Assembly (NCBI GenBank): GCA_032433765.1 | Contig: JAVIAB010000092.1 | Coordinates: 66,578,666-66,642,665 of the forward strand | Reading direction: 5' to 3' | Source: Megaustenia siamemsis | Taxonomy: Eukaryota > Mollusca > Gastropoda > Stylommatophora > Ariophantidae | Length of the DNA: 64,000 bases | Part shown: one piece after another, positions 40,101 through 53,800 of the stretch | Numbering within the stretch: position 1 is the stretch's first letter | Layout: each line of letters starts with the position of its first letter | Translations under genes and position numbers: made by a program | Notes under the pieces: generated by a model | The model's input: only the letters and a program-made list of their open reading frames with translations | The model's database searches: none | Told to the model about the DNA's origin: nothing

Positions 40101-41809
40101 TCCAAATACGAGGGGACACTGTTCCTGAACTAGATGAAACCATTCTTGTTAAGTTACTCATGGCATCTAAGGTAAGATCAAGAACTAACATTTGTATGTA
40201 ACTCTTTTATGATATTCTTATATATTTGGCAGCAATAAGAGACTTCTTGTTATTATTACCATATTTATTTTCTTGTTGGCTAATAATTGGCTTAAACCTT
40301 TTATGATTGAACCCAAGATAACTTGGACATTAAAATTCTTTATCAAATGGTAGATACTGGATTGTCTGATTACATACACCTAATGGTTGGCTATTGCTGC
40401 CATTTACACATCATGGAGTCTGAGATCTATAGTACCTTTATTAATATATCACAACTCTTTGGATAAGTAAAAATAGATCACTTTCTGGAATGTGAACCCC
40501 AAGTTAGCAGCATAATGCATAGTTTAGACAGTTTTCCCTCCAAAAATTTCAAGGTTGAGGAGAAATATTACAATTTTATTTCACTGTAAAGAGGTTGTTT
40601 CAAATAACTAATAATATTGCTATAGAAATGAAGTTTACATTGTAGATTATTAGTGGTCAAAATACTTTGGTCTTGTGCTAAAAGCTAAGTTTGCTATTTC
40701 AGAACAAATGTTTTAAATTTTGTTTTATATTTTTTTCTATGATTGGTCATTACTAGGTATGTTATCATATGTTAATGTTTTTTTTTAAATCACCAGGGAC
40801 AGCTTGGTGATTCTTTGAAAACAACAGCCACAGTTGTAATAGCAGCCAATGATGACCCATATGGGAAATTCATAATAACTTCAGCTTTTAGGCCAAAAAG
40901 TGTGTTGGAAATGAACCAAGGTACTTTACTTTACTTTCCTATTCTCTGCCTTTATTGTCTTTCAGTGTCAAAGGAAAATTGAGCTTGAGTCAGTGCTTGG
41001 TAGGGTGTCTCCTGCATGAAACTCATCTGAGTGCGCAGTAGTGTCTCCTGCACGATACATGTGTCAGTGCTCGGTAGGGTGTCTCCTCCATGATACTCAT
41101 GTCAGTGCGCAGTAGTGTCTCCTGCACGATATATGTGTCAGTGCTCGGTTGAATGTCTCCTGCATGATACTCATGTCAGTGCTCGGCAGGGTGTCTCCTG
41201 CATGATACTCATGTCAGTGATCAGTAAGGTGTCTCCTCCATGATACTCATGTCAGTGCTCAGTAGGGTGTCTCCTCCATGATACTCATGTCAGTACTCAG
41301 TAGGGTGTCTCCTGCATGATACTCATGTCAGTGCTCAGTAGGGTGTCTCCTGCATGATACTCATGTCAGTGCTCAGTAGGGTGTCTCCTCCATGATACTC
41401 ATGTCAGTGCTCAGTAGGGTGTCTCCTCCATGATACTCATGTCAGTGTTCAGTAGGGTGTCTCCTGCATGATACTCATCTTGATGTCAGCTATTTCATTA
41501 GTCCATCATTTTAAAGGTCTGTCTCTTTCAGCTGTTTCTGAGTGAAAAAGTTTTTTGAGAAGTGCTGTCTGATGGTGATTATGTTACATGTCTGAACCAT
41601 TTTATCTGTTTCTTAATATGATCCAGCACTCTTCCTTATATATATTTTTTCTGATTCTATCACATTCAATATACTTTTTAGGCATCTCATCTCTGTAGTG
41701 GCCATTGTTCTTTTATCTGTTTGCCTGTTAGTGTTCCATTTTGGTACTGCTAACAGAGTGCTTGGTGGAATATTGTGTTGTATAGTACTCTCTTTGAATT
41801 ATGTATAAC

Positions 41810-41841
<32 letters not shown>

Positions 41842-44800
41842 GAGTGCCTTCTCCGCAATGAAGGTTGGCTACCATGGATCACCATTCCACTCTGTCTCTT
41901 GCCTTGATGGTGCAGGCTGTCATAGACTGACTTGTCCATTTTTTGGTGCTACTTGTCCATGTTAGTCTTGGTCTGCCTCTGCCTCTTTTACCTTGTATTT
42001 TCCCTTCCAATATTACTTTTAGTAGGCTGTTGTGTCTTTTAACATGCCCCAAAAATTTCATTTGTCTTGTCTTAATTGTATTTAGTAGTTCTCTTTTTAT
42101 TTTCAGTTGTTTTAAAACTTCATCGTTTGTTTTCTTTTCTTTCCATCCAATTCTACCTATTCTTCTATAAATCCACATTTCAAAGGCTTCAATTTTCTGT
42201 TCTGTTTTCTTGTCTAATGTCCATGTTTCAGCACTATACAGGAATATTGAGGTATAACTATTTGAACCAATTGTCCAGTTGGTTTGCTTGAATATCATTC
42301 TCTGTATTTTATCTTTAGATGATGTTGCATTAACGTTTGTTTGCTCTAATTTTATTGTTTTCAATGAAGAATAATAGATTGTATTCCTTACACACTTTGT
42401 TCAAATTGTTTAAGTGTTTTCTAATTTGCTTCATGTTGTTGCTTTTTGTGCTTGATCATCTGCAAAGAGGTTGTTATTTTGTGTTATCTGTTTACATATG
42501 GTCTATGTATGTAATGGATCAGAGAGATAACAGTACACGTCCTTATTGAACACATGATCTGATGATAAAAGCTTCTGAATAGCCAACATTAGTTTTTATT
42601 CTCTTTGATTTTTGTGGTAACATACATTGATGCACATTAATCTATGACTTATAAGAAACTGAAGATATTAGTGGTTGATTGGCGATTTCTCTAATTTCCT
42701 CGTTTGTTTTGAATTCGTTCCATTCTATACCAAGTATTTTCCTTAGACATTTATTTTCGAATGCGTTCAACTTTGTTTCTATATCTCTTGTTGTTTTCCA
42801 GCTTTCACACGCATACGTAAGGGTTGATAGTACATTTGATTTGAATAGCCTAAGTTTTGTGTTTGTGCTAATGAGTTTTGATTTCCACAACTTTTCAAGG
42901 CTTCTGAAAGACATTGCTGCTTTAGCCAGTCTGATTCTAATTTCTTTGCTCGTATCCCCTTCTCGATCAATGTGACTTCCAAGATAGATAAAGTGATCGA
43001 TCTCTTCTACTGGAAGAGACAGGTAAAAGAAAAAGAGGAAGACCCAGGGAGACACTGAGAAGAACATTGATGAGAGAGGCAAGAGCAGCAGGAATCGGCT
43101 CCCTCAATGAGATAGAACTGCTTGCACAGAACAGAGACAGATGGCGAGATTTGATAAAATATCTTTAAAAGAAAACTGCTAGAACAAAAATTCATATAGG
43201 AGAAGGTGTATCTTGGTCTACGCCCTATGGGCCGGTTACGGCTCGAAAGGTCAATAGATAGATAGATATAAGAAACTAATATTAATTTAGAATGTATTTA
43301 GCTGTTATGCAGTAGTCAAATGATAACAGAATTAAATACATCTGTACAAATTTATGTCTCATTCTTTAGCATGTATGGACTTTCTGTGGTTGGTAGAAAA
43401 ACTAAACAGTACCTCACAGAACTGGACAAAGGGAGACAAATTGCACTATTTTCTTGTAAGTTGTGGCCAAATGAAACTCACGGCAGAAGTATATTGATAG
43501 TTCCATTGCCATATACATAACCCTGGAGTCTTAGAGAAGTTTGACACAACCAGCAGGAAATTTATGGTGGAGAATGAGCTTATTGAACTCTGCCCTGGCT
43601 ACAGCATCCTGGAGCAGATCAAAGTTTCCAAATTATAACTCACCATGATGTGACAGTCCTTTTTCTGACTTCAGATCTGCATGGGCAGAAAACCCACAGA
43701 CAATCACCATTTAAAATAATGCCAGTGTACTATTTGACATTGAATGAAAAGGCAGCAACCTATAAGCTGCTGTTTCAGTCACCAACCAAACCATCATTAT
43801 CACTCATCTTTATAGCTGTTGGCCTTTTGATTTGCCTTTAGTATTTCATAGTCACCTTATTTTATGTGTCTAAGATATTTTATTTGTCACATATCTTTTT
43901 GCAAATTGTAAAAGATAAATGTCAATCTCTTTCCACCTGTAGATGTTAATGTAATTGTCCAGCGACTTGGAGGAAAATATGGCTCTGTTGTGGTAGACTT
44001 TACTACAGTTGACCCAAGTGAAACATACCCTTTCTTTCCCGGCCCTGTGATTAGAGCAGGCATTGGAGATTTTGAGTCAGCAAAAGGAACTCTTAGTTTT
44101 GGCCCAGATCAAGAATTTGCTGATTTTAAGGTGCACATATTAGATGATCAGCTCCCTGAGCAGGATGAAAGCATCTTTGTGAAGCTCAATGCGGTGAGAC
44201 TTGTACAAGCTGCACAGCTGGCTCCTGGTAAAGTTAATCATTACAATATTTGTGTTGCATTTAATGGAATAATTTCAGCATTTATGAAATTATTGCATTT
44301 TAAAAGCATATATTTTTGTGTAGTAGAACATGTTCAAACATGTAATATGCATACATATTATATATAAGCACACATTTTACACTGAGGTACTGAGATATGC
44401 AAACACATAGATTTATTTTGTAAAATTAAAAAAAGGAAGAATACATATTTAATTAAATTTGAAACAAAAATTACAAATTGATATTTAGTGAGTGAAAAAA
44501 ATTCAATTTGTTTAGAAAAAATTACATGTCAAAGTTTGTAAGTTTGAATTGATGTACATAGAATATGTGAGCTATAAAATAATTTATTTAGCAAACACAT
44601 TTTTAATAGAATTGAATAAAATTGAGAATATAAAGCATGAAAAAAAGATTATGAAATAATGTATCATTTTGTATAGAAACAATAAAATGAAAACATTTGT
44701 ATAGTTGTGCTGAATTTAATAAATTATGATAATTTCATATAACTAATATGTAATTTGTACTGGGAGCAAACAGCAATAATAAAATATAACAAGGAGAACT

Positions 44801-47800
44801 CGACACCTATTGATATAAAAAGAGGAGTAAGACAAGGATGCATCCTATCATCAAGCTTGTTCAATCTATACACTGAACAAATATTTAAAAACATCATAGA
44901 GATGCCAGGCCTACAAATTAATGGAAAGATAATCAATAACCTAAGATATGCTGACAATACTATACTACTAGCAGAAAATCCTGAAGATCTACAAAATTTA
45001 CTTAATGTAATAAATATGACAAGCAAAAAATATGGACTGGATATGAATATCAAAAAGACTAAAACTATGATCATAAACAAGGAAAATTCTCAACACCCAC
45101 AAATAAATAACAAAGTTGAAGGAACACATCTGGAGACCATTCAGAGCTACAACTACCTGGGACATACTATAACCAGTGATGGAAAATGTATAGCTGAAAT
45201 AAACAAAAGAATAGGTATGGCAAAAAGTAATTTTAATGCCATGAAAGATATACTAACATCAAAACAAATAACACTAGGGCTAAAACTAAAGAATAGCAAA
45301 ATGTTACATCTTCTCAATATTCCTGTATAGTGCAGAAACATGGACATTAGACAAGAAAACGGAACTGAAAATTGAAGCCTTTGAAATGTGGATTTATAGA
45401 AGAATAGGTAGAATTTAATGGAAAGAAAAGAAAACAAACGATGAAGTTTTAAAACAACTAAAAATGAAAGAGAACTAAACATAATTAGAACAAGAAAATA
45501 AAATTTTTGGGCCATGTTAAAAGTAAGACGAGTAACATCAAAAGATGGACAAGCCAATCTATGACAATCTGCACCGGCAAAGCAAGAAACAGAGTGGAAT
45601 GGCGCTCCATGGTAGCCAACCTTCGATGCGGAGACGGCACTCAATGATGATGAATGATGATAATTTCAAAGTGCTTTATTTAGCAAAATAATATTGTAAA
45701 AATACTTTAAGCACATTCAAATGATAAATATACTTTTCAGTTGCAGCCTCACCTCGATTGGGACTGGATTCCGAAACCTATGGACAAATAATTATATTGA
45801 ATAATGACGATGCTGGTGGTCGACTGTTTTTGCAGCCTTCCAATATAACAGTAGAGGAAACAAATCCAACATTTCCAGTCAATGTTGTACGGACAGGGGG
45901 AACATTTGGTGAAGTGAGTACTTACCTTTAACAAATATATAAATTTGGATGTAATAATTTAATTTTTGAGAACATGGAAGAATTAAAATTTATTTGTTGT
46001 GTTCACATCTCATACTGTATTAAGTTAATAATATTTAGTTTATCTTTTCAGGTTTCTGTTGCTATCGGCGTAATAAATGGAACAGCTTTGCAAAATATAG
46101 ACTTTGTGGTTCTGTCAAATTTTGTTAATCTGGCATCAGGGGAATCCACAAAACGTGTTCCAGTTGAAATTATTGATGACAGAGTGCCAGAGTTATCAGA
46201 AACATTTACCATTCAGCTTTTGAACCAGACTACAGGAGGAGCCATCCTTGGTGATCAAATCTCCACAGTTGTTACCATTCTACCCTCTGATGATCCTAAC
46301 GGATTGTTTGGTATGTGATTCAAGATGTGGTCATATTATGGTGCACAATTTCAGCAAACTACATTTCTTGCATGTTCACTAATGTTGATATTATTATTTT
46401 TTTTTTCCTTTTCATTTTGGATTAATTTTTTTTATTGTATGATGTGTCCAATGATTACAAATGCATTTACAGTTTGTGTCTAATTTAGAACTGGAGGTAA
46501 TGTTATAAGGTCTACAGTATGCCTGTGGATATATAAAATTAAATTAAAAAAAAAATATATACCAATAAAAGTATGATAACATTTTTATCCAGAACTACTC
46601 AAGAGGTGGCAAAACATACATACAGTGTTAACACATTCAGTACCACCATAACCGGCGCGTCAAGCTCAAAAACTGTGATTTTCACCTTTGAATTTACAGA
46701 ATTTTTGGAAATGATTTCCGTTAAAACCTAGTAATTCTTTTAATACCCACTTTTCTGACTTTGTGAATAAATTGTCCCAATAAAATGAGTGTGTTAGCCC
46801 AATTTTCATTTATTCTATTGCTGTTATTTCAACTTAAATAAAAACATTAAAAACAGTGCAGGCACAGCGTGTTAAAAACCCCTTGGTAGCAAATGTGTTA
46901 ACAGCCATATCCTGCCATGTGCTTCATGATTTCAAGAATCATGTCATTTCCAGAGTTTGTGTCTAATGGTCAGACTGTTGAGGAAGGACCACAAGCATAC
47001 ACAGTGGACATAACTGTTTCAAGAACTGGAGGTTTAATGGATGTTGTTACAGTTGCATGGACAGCTACATTAAATGGTGATTATCATTTTAACGATTGTA
47101 TATCCCTATTAAAGTAGACTTCTTATTATTGATAATTGACAGTATCATTGCTTTTGTTTATCAAATTTTACATTAAAATTAATGTTATTAATCTCTTTTA
47201 AAATTGTTATAAATGTATAAGAGTATTGTTTATTATTTGCATGAAATAATAAATAAAGCAAAATTCTATTTCTATTCCATTATGTTTTAGAAAGGATATA
47301 AAGATTTATTTGTTATTACTCATTTATTTCTATTTTAAGAAGTATTTTTCTGATTTTTAAAAATTCTTTCTTTTGTTGTTCTGTACCAATGTTCTTTGTA
47401 TTTTCTACTCTGTTCATATCCTTCTAGTAGTTGTTTGCCCCCCAGGTGGATGTCATTCTGTTTCTCAGGTGGATGCAGAGATTCTTTGAGGGGAAAGGAG
47501 GTCATGTGGAATAGAATAAAATCCCTGACTTAAACATTACATTGACACTGCATTTGAGCTTTATTTCAAATCTCTGTTACCTTCCAGCAGATCCTAGGAA
47601 TGATATAATGTCATGATAGATAGCGTTTATTATTTTAGATCCAGTTAAGGAATAATCAGTGAAGTGTTTTTTTTTGGGGGAGGGGGAGTTGATACCTTTA
47701 TCTTTACATTTTTCTCTCATTTTATTTGTGTAAAGATCTTTTTTGTTTCCTTCTTAAATCTGTTATTGCTTCATTTTCTGACAATTTATGAATTCATCTG

Positions 47801-50800
47801 TTGGCTTAAGTCTTCGGCATCATCTTTACAATGCATAAAATAATTCCATGTTATAGAATGAGATGAATATTTGTTGAATTAATTTATGTTGAATTGTCTC
47901 ATCTGATTTTTCTGGATGAATGATGCTGACAAAAACACTGGATGAGAATAGTTGAAGTAATCACTATCATTAATTTTTTTGTCATCAGATATCACTCATA
48001 ACTGACAGTGCTCCTCATAAGTCCTTATTCTTGGTGAGTTTCCCAATCTCAGTAAGGGAATTGATGCCTGCTGTTTTTTCTTCTTTTGTTAGTGATCTTC
48101 TAAGTGTCTCTTCAGTTTGACCTCTTTTTCTTTTTTGCAGCTGTTTCCCATTGGTGTGCTTACATTGTGATTATCTGGTTATTTCTTCTCATCATATGAC
48201 CAACTTATGTCCACTTCCTTTTCTTGATTGTAGATGAGATTGCTGGTTGCATGATCATTTCTCTTATTTTTGCACTAGTTTGAAATTGATTCCATTGTAT
48301 ACAAAATTCCTTAGACACATGTTTTTGAATGCATTTAGTTTATTTTTTATTTCTTTCATTGATTTCCAACTTTCATTTGCAAAAATAATAATGGATAATA
48401 CATATGAGTTGAATAATCTAATCTTTATTTTTGTGCTTAGGACTTTTTATTTCCATACCCCCCCCCCCCAAATTAATATAATAAATATAATTTATTTAAC
48501 TGTTTTAGAAATTTAATGTATTTACTAAAGGGTTATATATAGCTTCATTGTTCAGTAAAGAAAAACTTTGGTTATATCATCCATGCTCAGGTCAGCCAGC
48601 ATCAGAAGATATTGTCCCTGTTGCTGGTTCTCTCTACTTTGTTACCGGTGAAGCAAACAGAAAACTCACACTGACGATATTGCCTGATGATATTCCTGAA
48701 GGGGCTGAGGTAAAGATTAGCAAACTTTTTAAAAAAATTGAAAAAAGTTAATTCTCATTTGTCTTAATTATTGTAGCCTCATGAATCTTTCTTGCTGATC
48801 TAGCAATCTTCTTTATTTTCCTTCTTTAGTAAGTAGTCAAGAGTCCCATCACGCCAAGTGGTGTATAGGCAATATGGTGTTAGTGACCATAATTTTCAAA
48901 GACCTCCAGCTCATGAATTTTGGAGTAATGTGGTCAGTATTACGCCCATGCCGCTTTAGTTTCCCAGAAAAAAATCCGGTACCTATTTAAGGCTGGGTGA
49001 ACCCGGAAGCTGTTGGTTGGGATCGAACCCTATCCCTTGTCCTTAGTAGTCCAGTTCACTAACCACCGAGCTATCACGGCTCCATTTTCCTTCTTTGCAC
49101 ACATATAATTAAATAATTTTCTCTTTTAGGGTTGATGTTCTGTTTAAGGCTTCTCTTGTAGCCACACAAAGCCATTCAGAGATATTGGCGAAGTCAAGGT
49201 CAACACTTTGTTCCCGTCATGAAGCAAAGCAAACATTCTTGAAGGATATGTTCTGTTCGTTATGGTCCCCATATAACTGCACGTCTAACCAATTGTAGTT
49301 ATTGAAAGTTTAATAGTTGAGTCTGTGCGACCAATTGTCAATCTAACTGTTCTTACTTTGTCTTTTTTTTATATTGAGCTGCATACCACAGTTGTATCAG
49401 CTGTTTGATGTTCTTCTATGCCATTGATTCTTTAAATTATTGTATTACATTTTTTTTATCCATACATGCCATAGCATCCAGCGTTTAAACATATAGACAC
49501 ATTGTTGACAGCAAAAAGGTTAATTCTGTAACATAGAGTCATCTGTGTCTAAATAAGGGCATTTCTCTTTTGGAAGAACTAACTTAGCCATTTGTTTTTA
49601 TTTTCCCACATTCAATATTTGTGTAGCTTGAGTTTTAGACCAGATCACCAAACTTTGTCAGTGACCATCTCCATGTCAACTCTGACTGCCACAATGCATG
49701 CTTTCATTCTTTTAAAAGTATGTTAATTCTTTTTTGAAATAATATAAAATCATAATGCCATTAACATATTTTTAATGACTATATAGTGTAAGCACAAATG
49801 TAAGACAATGTTATGTGCCTCATGTTGAGAACAAGTTGCAAAACAGAACTAGACTCTACAAAGACCTGATCACTGTAAAGAATAACAATTCAAGTGGTGT
49901 TGCCATATATTCAACTCATCAGATTTAAAAATTATATATATAAAAAAAGAAAATGTAGAAAAGTAGAAAATAGAAGAAAGGAAGAAATCATAGAGAATAT
50001 TTAGCACTAGTCTTTGCCTGCTCCCTTCAAGGTGTCACAAACAAAGAGAAATTAATTCAGTTGGCTGCAGTAATCAGTGTTACCTCAATGACCCTAAGAG
50101 TTATGGAATAGAAATAAAGATGCAAAAAATTAACATATTGCTTTAGATTTGATTATTAATAATTTAAAAAGTTTATTTTTAATTATATTTTTGGGATATT
50201 AATAAGGATAAACCCTTTTTATTTATATTAGACCCTCACCATTATTGCTTTTAATATAATTGTGCTATCTGTGTATGAAATAATTTTGCAATCAAATGTG
50301 CATATTTATATCACTTGTTTATAGAGAGTTGTTTGGTGAAGCTGTGTTCAATATATCTTGATTGACTTTTAATATATCTTCTAGAATATTATTATAACAT
50401 TGGTAAATGCCACAAATGGAGGAAGAATTGGAATGAAAAACACCTATATACTGACAATAGCACCAAATGACAGCCCACATGGTACAGTAGAGTTGTCATC
50501 TTCAACATATTTTGTTCCAGAAGACTCATCAGATTTTTCACTAACACAGACAGCACAGGTCATTCGGAGGTAATGTCAGTTCTGTTTTAAACTTTAAAAC
50601 ATATGTTTTTATTTTGATTTTACATATATATTTTATTTATTGTTAATTGGGTTCAGAAATAGCCGAACTTACATGTTGCACAAGTTTTGTCTTTGCATAT
50701 TTAGAGCAAAAACATCATGGAGATATGGATAGAATATTACAAAGTCCTGTACAATGATAAGGAAATAGTTATAATTAATAACTATTAAAATAAGAAACAG

Positions 50801-53800
50801 AGCCATTAATAGAAATAAAGTGCAGTGAGAAATTAGAAGTCTCCCACACCTTACAATAACCAGGATATGACATCATGGTATAAATTATATTAGGAGAATG
50901 TAAAGCCAGCTTTCAAATATACCTGCTGTATGTTTGAAAAGCTGGAGGAGTGAAACTAAGTGACTGGAAGAGATTAATATTCACAAAAAATGTTAACCAG
51001 AAGCTATTCACATATTTGAGAACAATTGCACTAATAAGCCACACCAGCAAAAATTATAATAAATATCATGGAATGAGAAAAGCAGAAATTTGAAGAAGAA
51101 CTACTTGTAGCTTAAACAGGCTTTAGTAGAGCAGAGGGTCCATGCACCAGCTTTAGTATTTATGGATAATAATAAGAATAGGTGGAAATGGGTTTACCAC
51201 AATATTGAATCAAATCAATACAATACTGTATTCCAAACAAAAGGCAGACTTACAGTAGATGAAGATGCAACAACATGAACAGACATAAAGAAAAGTGTAC
51301 ATGTTAAATAGAACTGGTGACAATGGTGAGCCTTGTGGCAGCCCTGGACAAATGGATGTTGGCTCGGAAGACTAAATTCCACATCTGAGTATCACCTTCC
51401 TCTGAAACAGTGCCGCGGTGATCCATCTAATGAGGAAGGGGTGCACCGCCAGTTTGAGGAGCATATGCAACGTTCTATTTAACATGTACACAATAATGAT
51501 CACGGAACAACAGCTGGATGGGAGGGGAAGAACTATGACTTTTACTGATGATATTCTGGTATATCGACAGATGGGGAATCGCCTCCACAATGCAAGACGA
51601 ACTTGATCGCATTTCTTCCTGGTGTGGGGTTTCAGGTACCTTGGTTAATCCTAATAAAGCATCAGTTTCATGGTTCTCCCTTAACAATCATATCGTTAAT
51701 ATGACCACACCGGTAGTACGAATGGGAGCTGATGAGGTGACCAGGGACAAGTTGATGACATACCTCGGAGTTAAGTTTGATCGCAGCCTGTGTTTTCAGG
51801 ACCATGTGATAACAAAATCCCGCAAAGGATTAGCCGCCTTGAAGGTCATGGCAGCTGTCAACATCAAGCAGAGGCTACTTACTCTTCTGTTCCAGGGATT
51901 AGTTCTCACACCAATCGAGTATGCCCTGGCAATTCTTACTGTCAGTATGACTCAAATTGATAGGCTGGAGAAAATACAAAATGAAGTCATGCGCATTATC
52001 CTGGGATGTACGAGGGACACTCCCTGTGTAGCAATGAGGTATCTTCTTGACTTTCCAACCATGGATGACAGAATCAAGATCTGGAGAGCACGGGCATACC
52101 TGAAGATTAGTACAGATACAGAGCATCCATTGCACCACGTGCTCAACACAGTGAAAGGTGCCAGGCTAAAAAGAGGCAAATCATGGGTGGGCCGAGCAGA
52201 TGTCATCAAACAGGTCTGTGGGCTTACCAAAATCAGTGTTGGTGAGGAGTGGATACCAGTGCCTATGTCATTCAAGGGGACTTTCTCGTGTATTGTCACA
52301 CTCGACAGGAAAAGTAGGGAACAGAACCCGGTCGTGGTTAATGTTGAGGTCAACAGTCTGATCTGCGATAACACCGATGAGAAAGATGCAGTCATCTATA
52401 CAGACGGATCTGTAATACGACACCAAAGAAGTGCATGGGCATTTACAGCATGCTCGGCAGGCAGAATAGTCAAGGAAGACAGTGGTGCATACGTCATTAC
52501 CACGAGTAGCATGACAATGGAGGCGATGGCAGTGACCAAGGCATTCAAATGGTTAGAGTCACAAGACTACACCCAAGCATGTATACTGAGTGATTCGATG
52601 AGCATGATTAAATAAGTGGAGGCGGGCTCTGTATGCATGCAATGGGTAGAGTCATTGCAGAAATCCAAAATATGTACGGTCACCTTTGTCTATGTCCTTG
52701 GACATGCGGGAGTACAAGGAAATGAGAGAGCGGACAGGTTGGCTAGCTGCGCTGTCATTGAGGATGGGCAACCATTGGATCGGGCGGACATCATCAATGC
52801 CCTCCGAGATGTGGGAAGAGCACAGGACTTCGACAAACACAGAACCACGTCACTTCTTCGGATGATGGAAGTTGGAGTTAAGATGGGTACAGCCAGAAAT
52901 GAGAAACTTAGTGGCCGTGTAAGAAGACTAATCAACCAACATAGAACTGGAGTTGTCAGTCGCTGGACACTGAGGAAGTTGCTGAGGAGGGGATCTGAGC
53001 ACCTATGGACATGTTCGGAGTGCAATGATGATGACCCGCAAATAACTCAATAACTCAAAGAAAAGTGTGAGACAGGGCTACATCCTCTCTCCATAATTGT
53101 TTAACCCCAGATTATGAAACCATAGTAAAATTTACAGCATCAAAACACAAATTCCTCAAAACTTGACATTTTTCCATGTTCAAACATTATCCACTTCCAT
53201 GTACCTTCCTAACTACCACTTATCGGCAGACACCAAACAATTCTTTATGACTCGGGAAACGAAGCTAATAATGCTTTGCGATCGCCAAACATACAGATAG
53301 ACATTGTAGCACGTCCGGTCATGAGGTGAAACAAGTCATAAATCAACCTGAGCCTGGAATTTCCAGTCCCCATGTTTTGCCTAGTGTGAACATATGGGGC
53401 TGTGTCAAAAGTTCAGAGAAATTACTAATTTTAGAGAACATAATGTTACATTTATGTGGTAGTAATTGTTACTGCGAAATAGTAACTGGGAGATTTACAG
53501 AAAGGTAAATCGTAATCTAGGGTTAATATTATTCTGGATACATGAGAAACATGAAAAAAGGACATATGAAAACTTTAACTCTCTCAGCATCACATATCAT
53601 GACTTTACACAACTTCAGTATACAGATGACACAGCCCTCCTTCCTACAAGCCAAGAGTGTATAAAACCATCATATTATATACAGTAAAAGAAATTCAGTA
53701 AAGAACTTTTGCTTAAACACAAATAGAACAAAGATAATGGCAACAAACATAATAAAACAAGTGCCAAAATAATAATTATAAATGGCAGATTAGATACAGT

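Noticed and set aside
51548..53053. A host gene of about 500 codons in intron 19
   Set aside because: RT and RNase H motifs, a flanking 12-bp TSD and a repeat tail identify it as a LINE.
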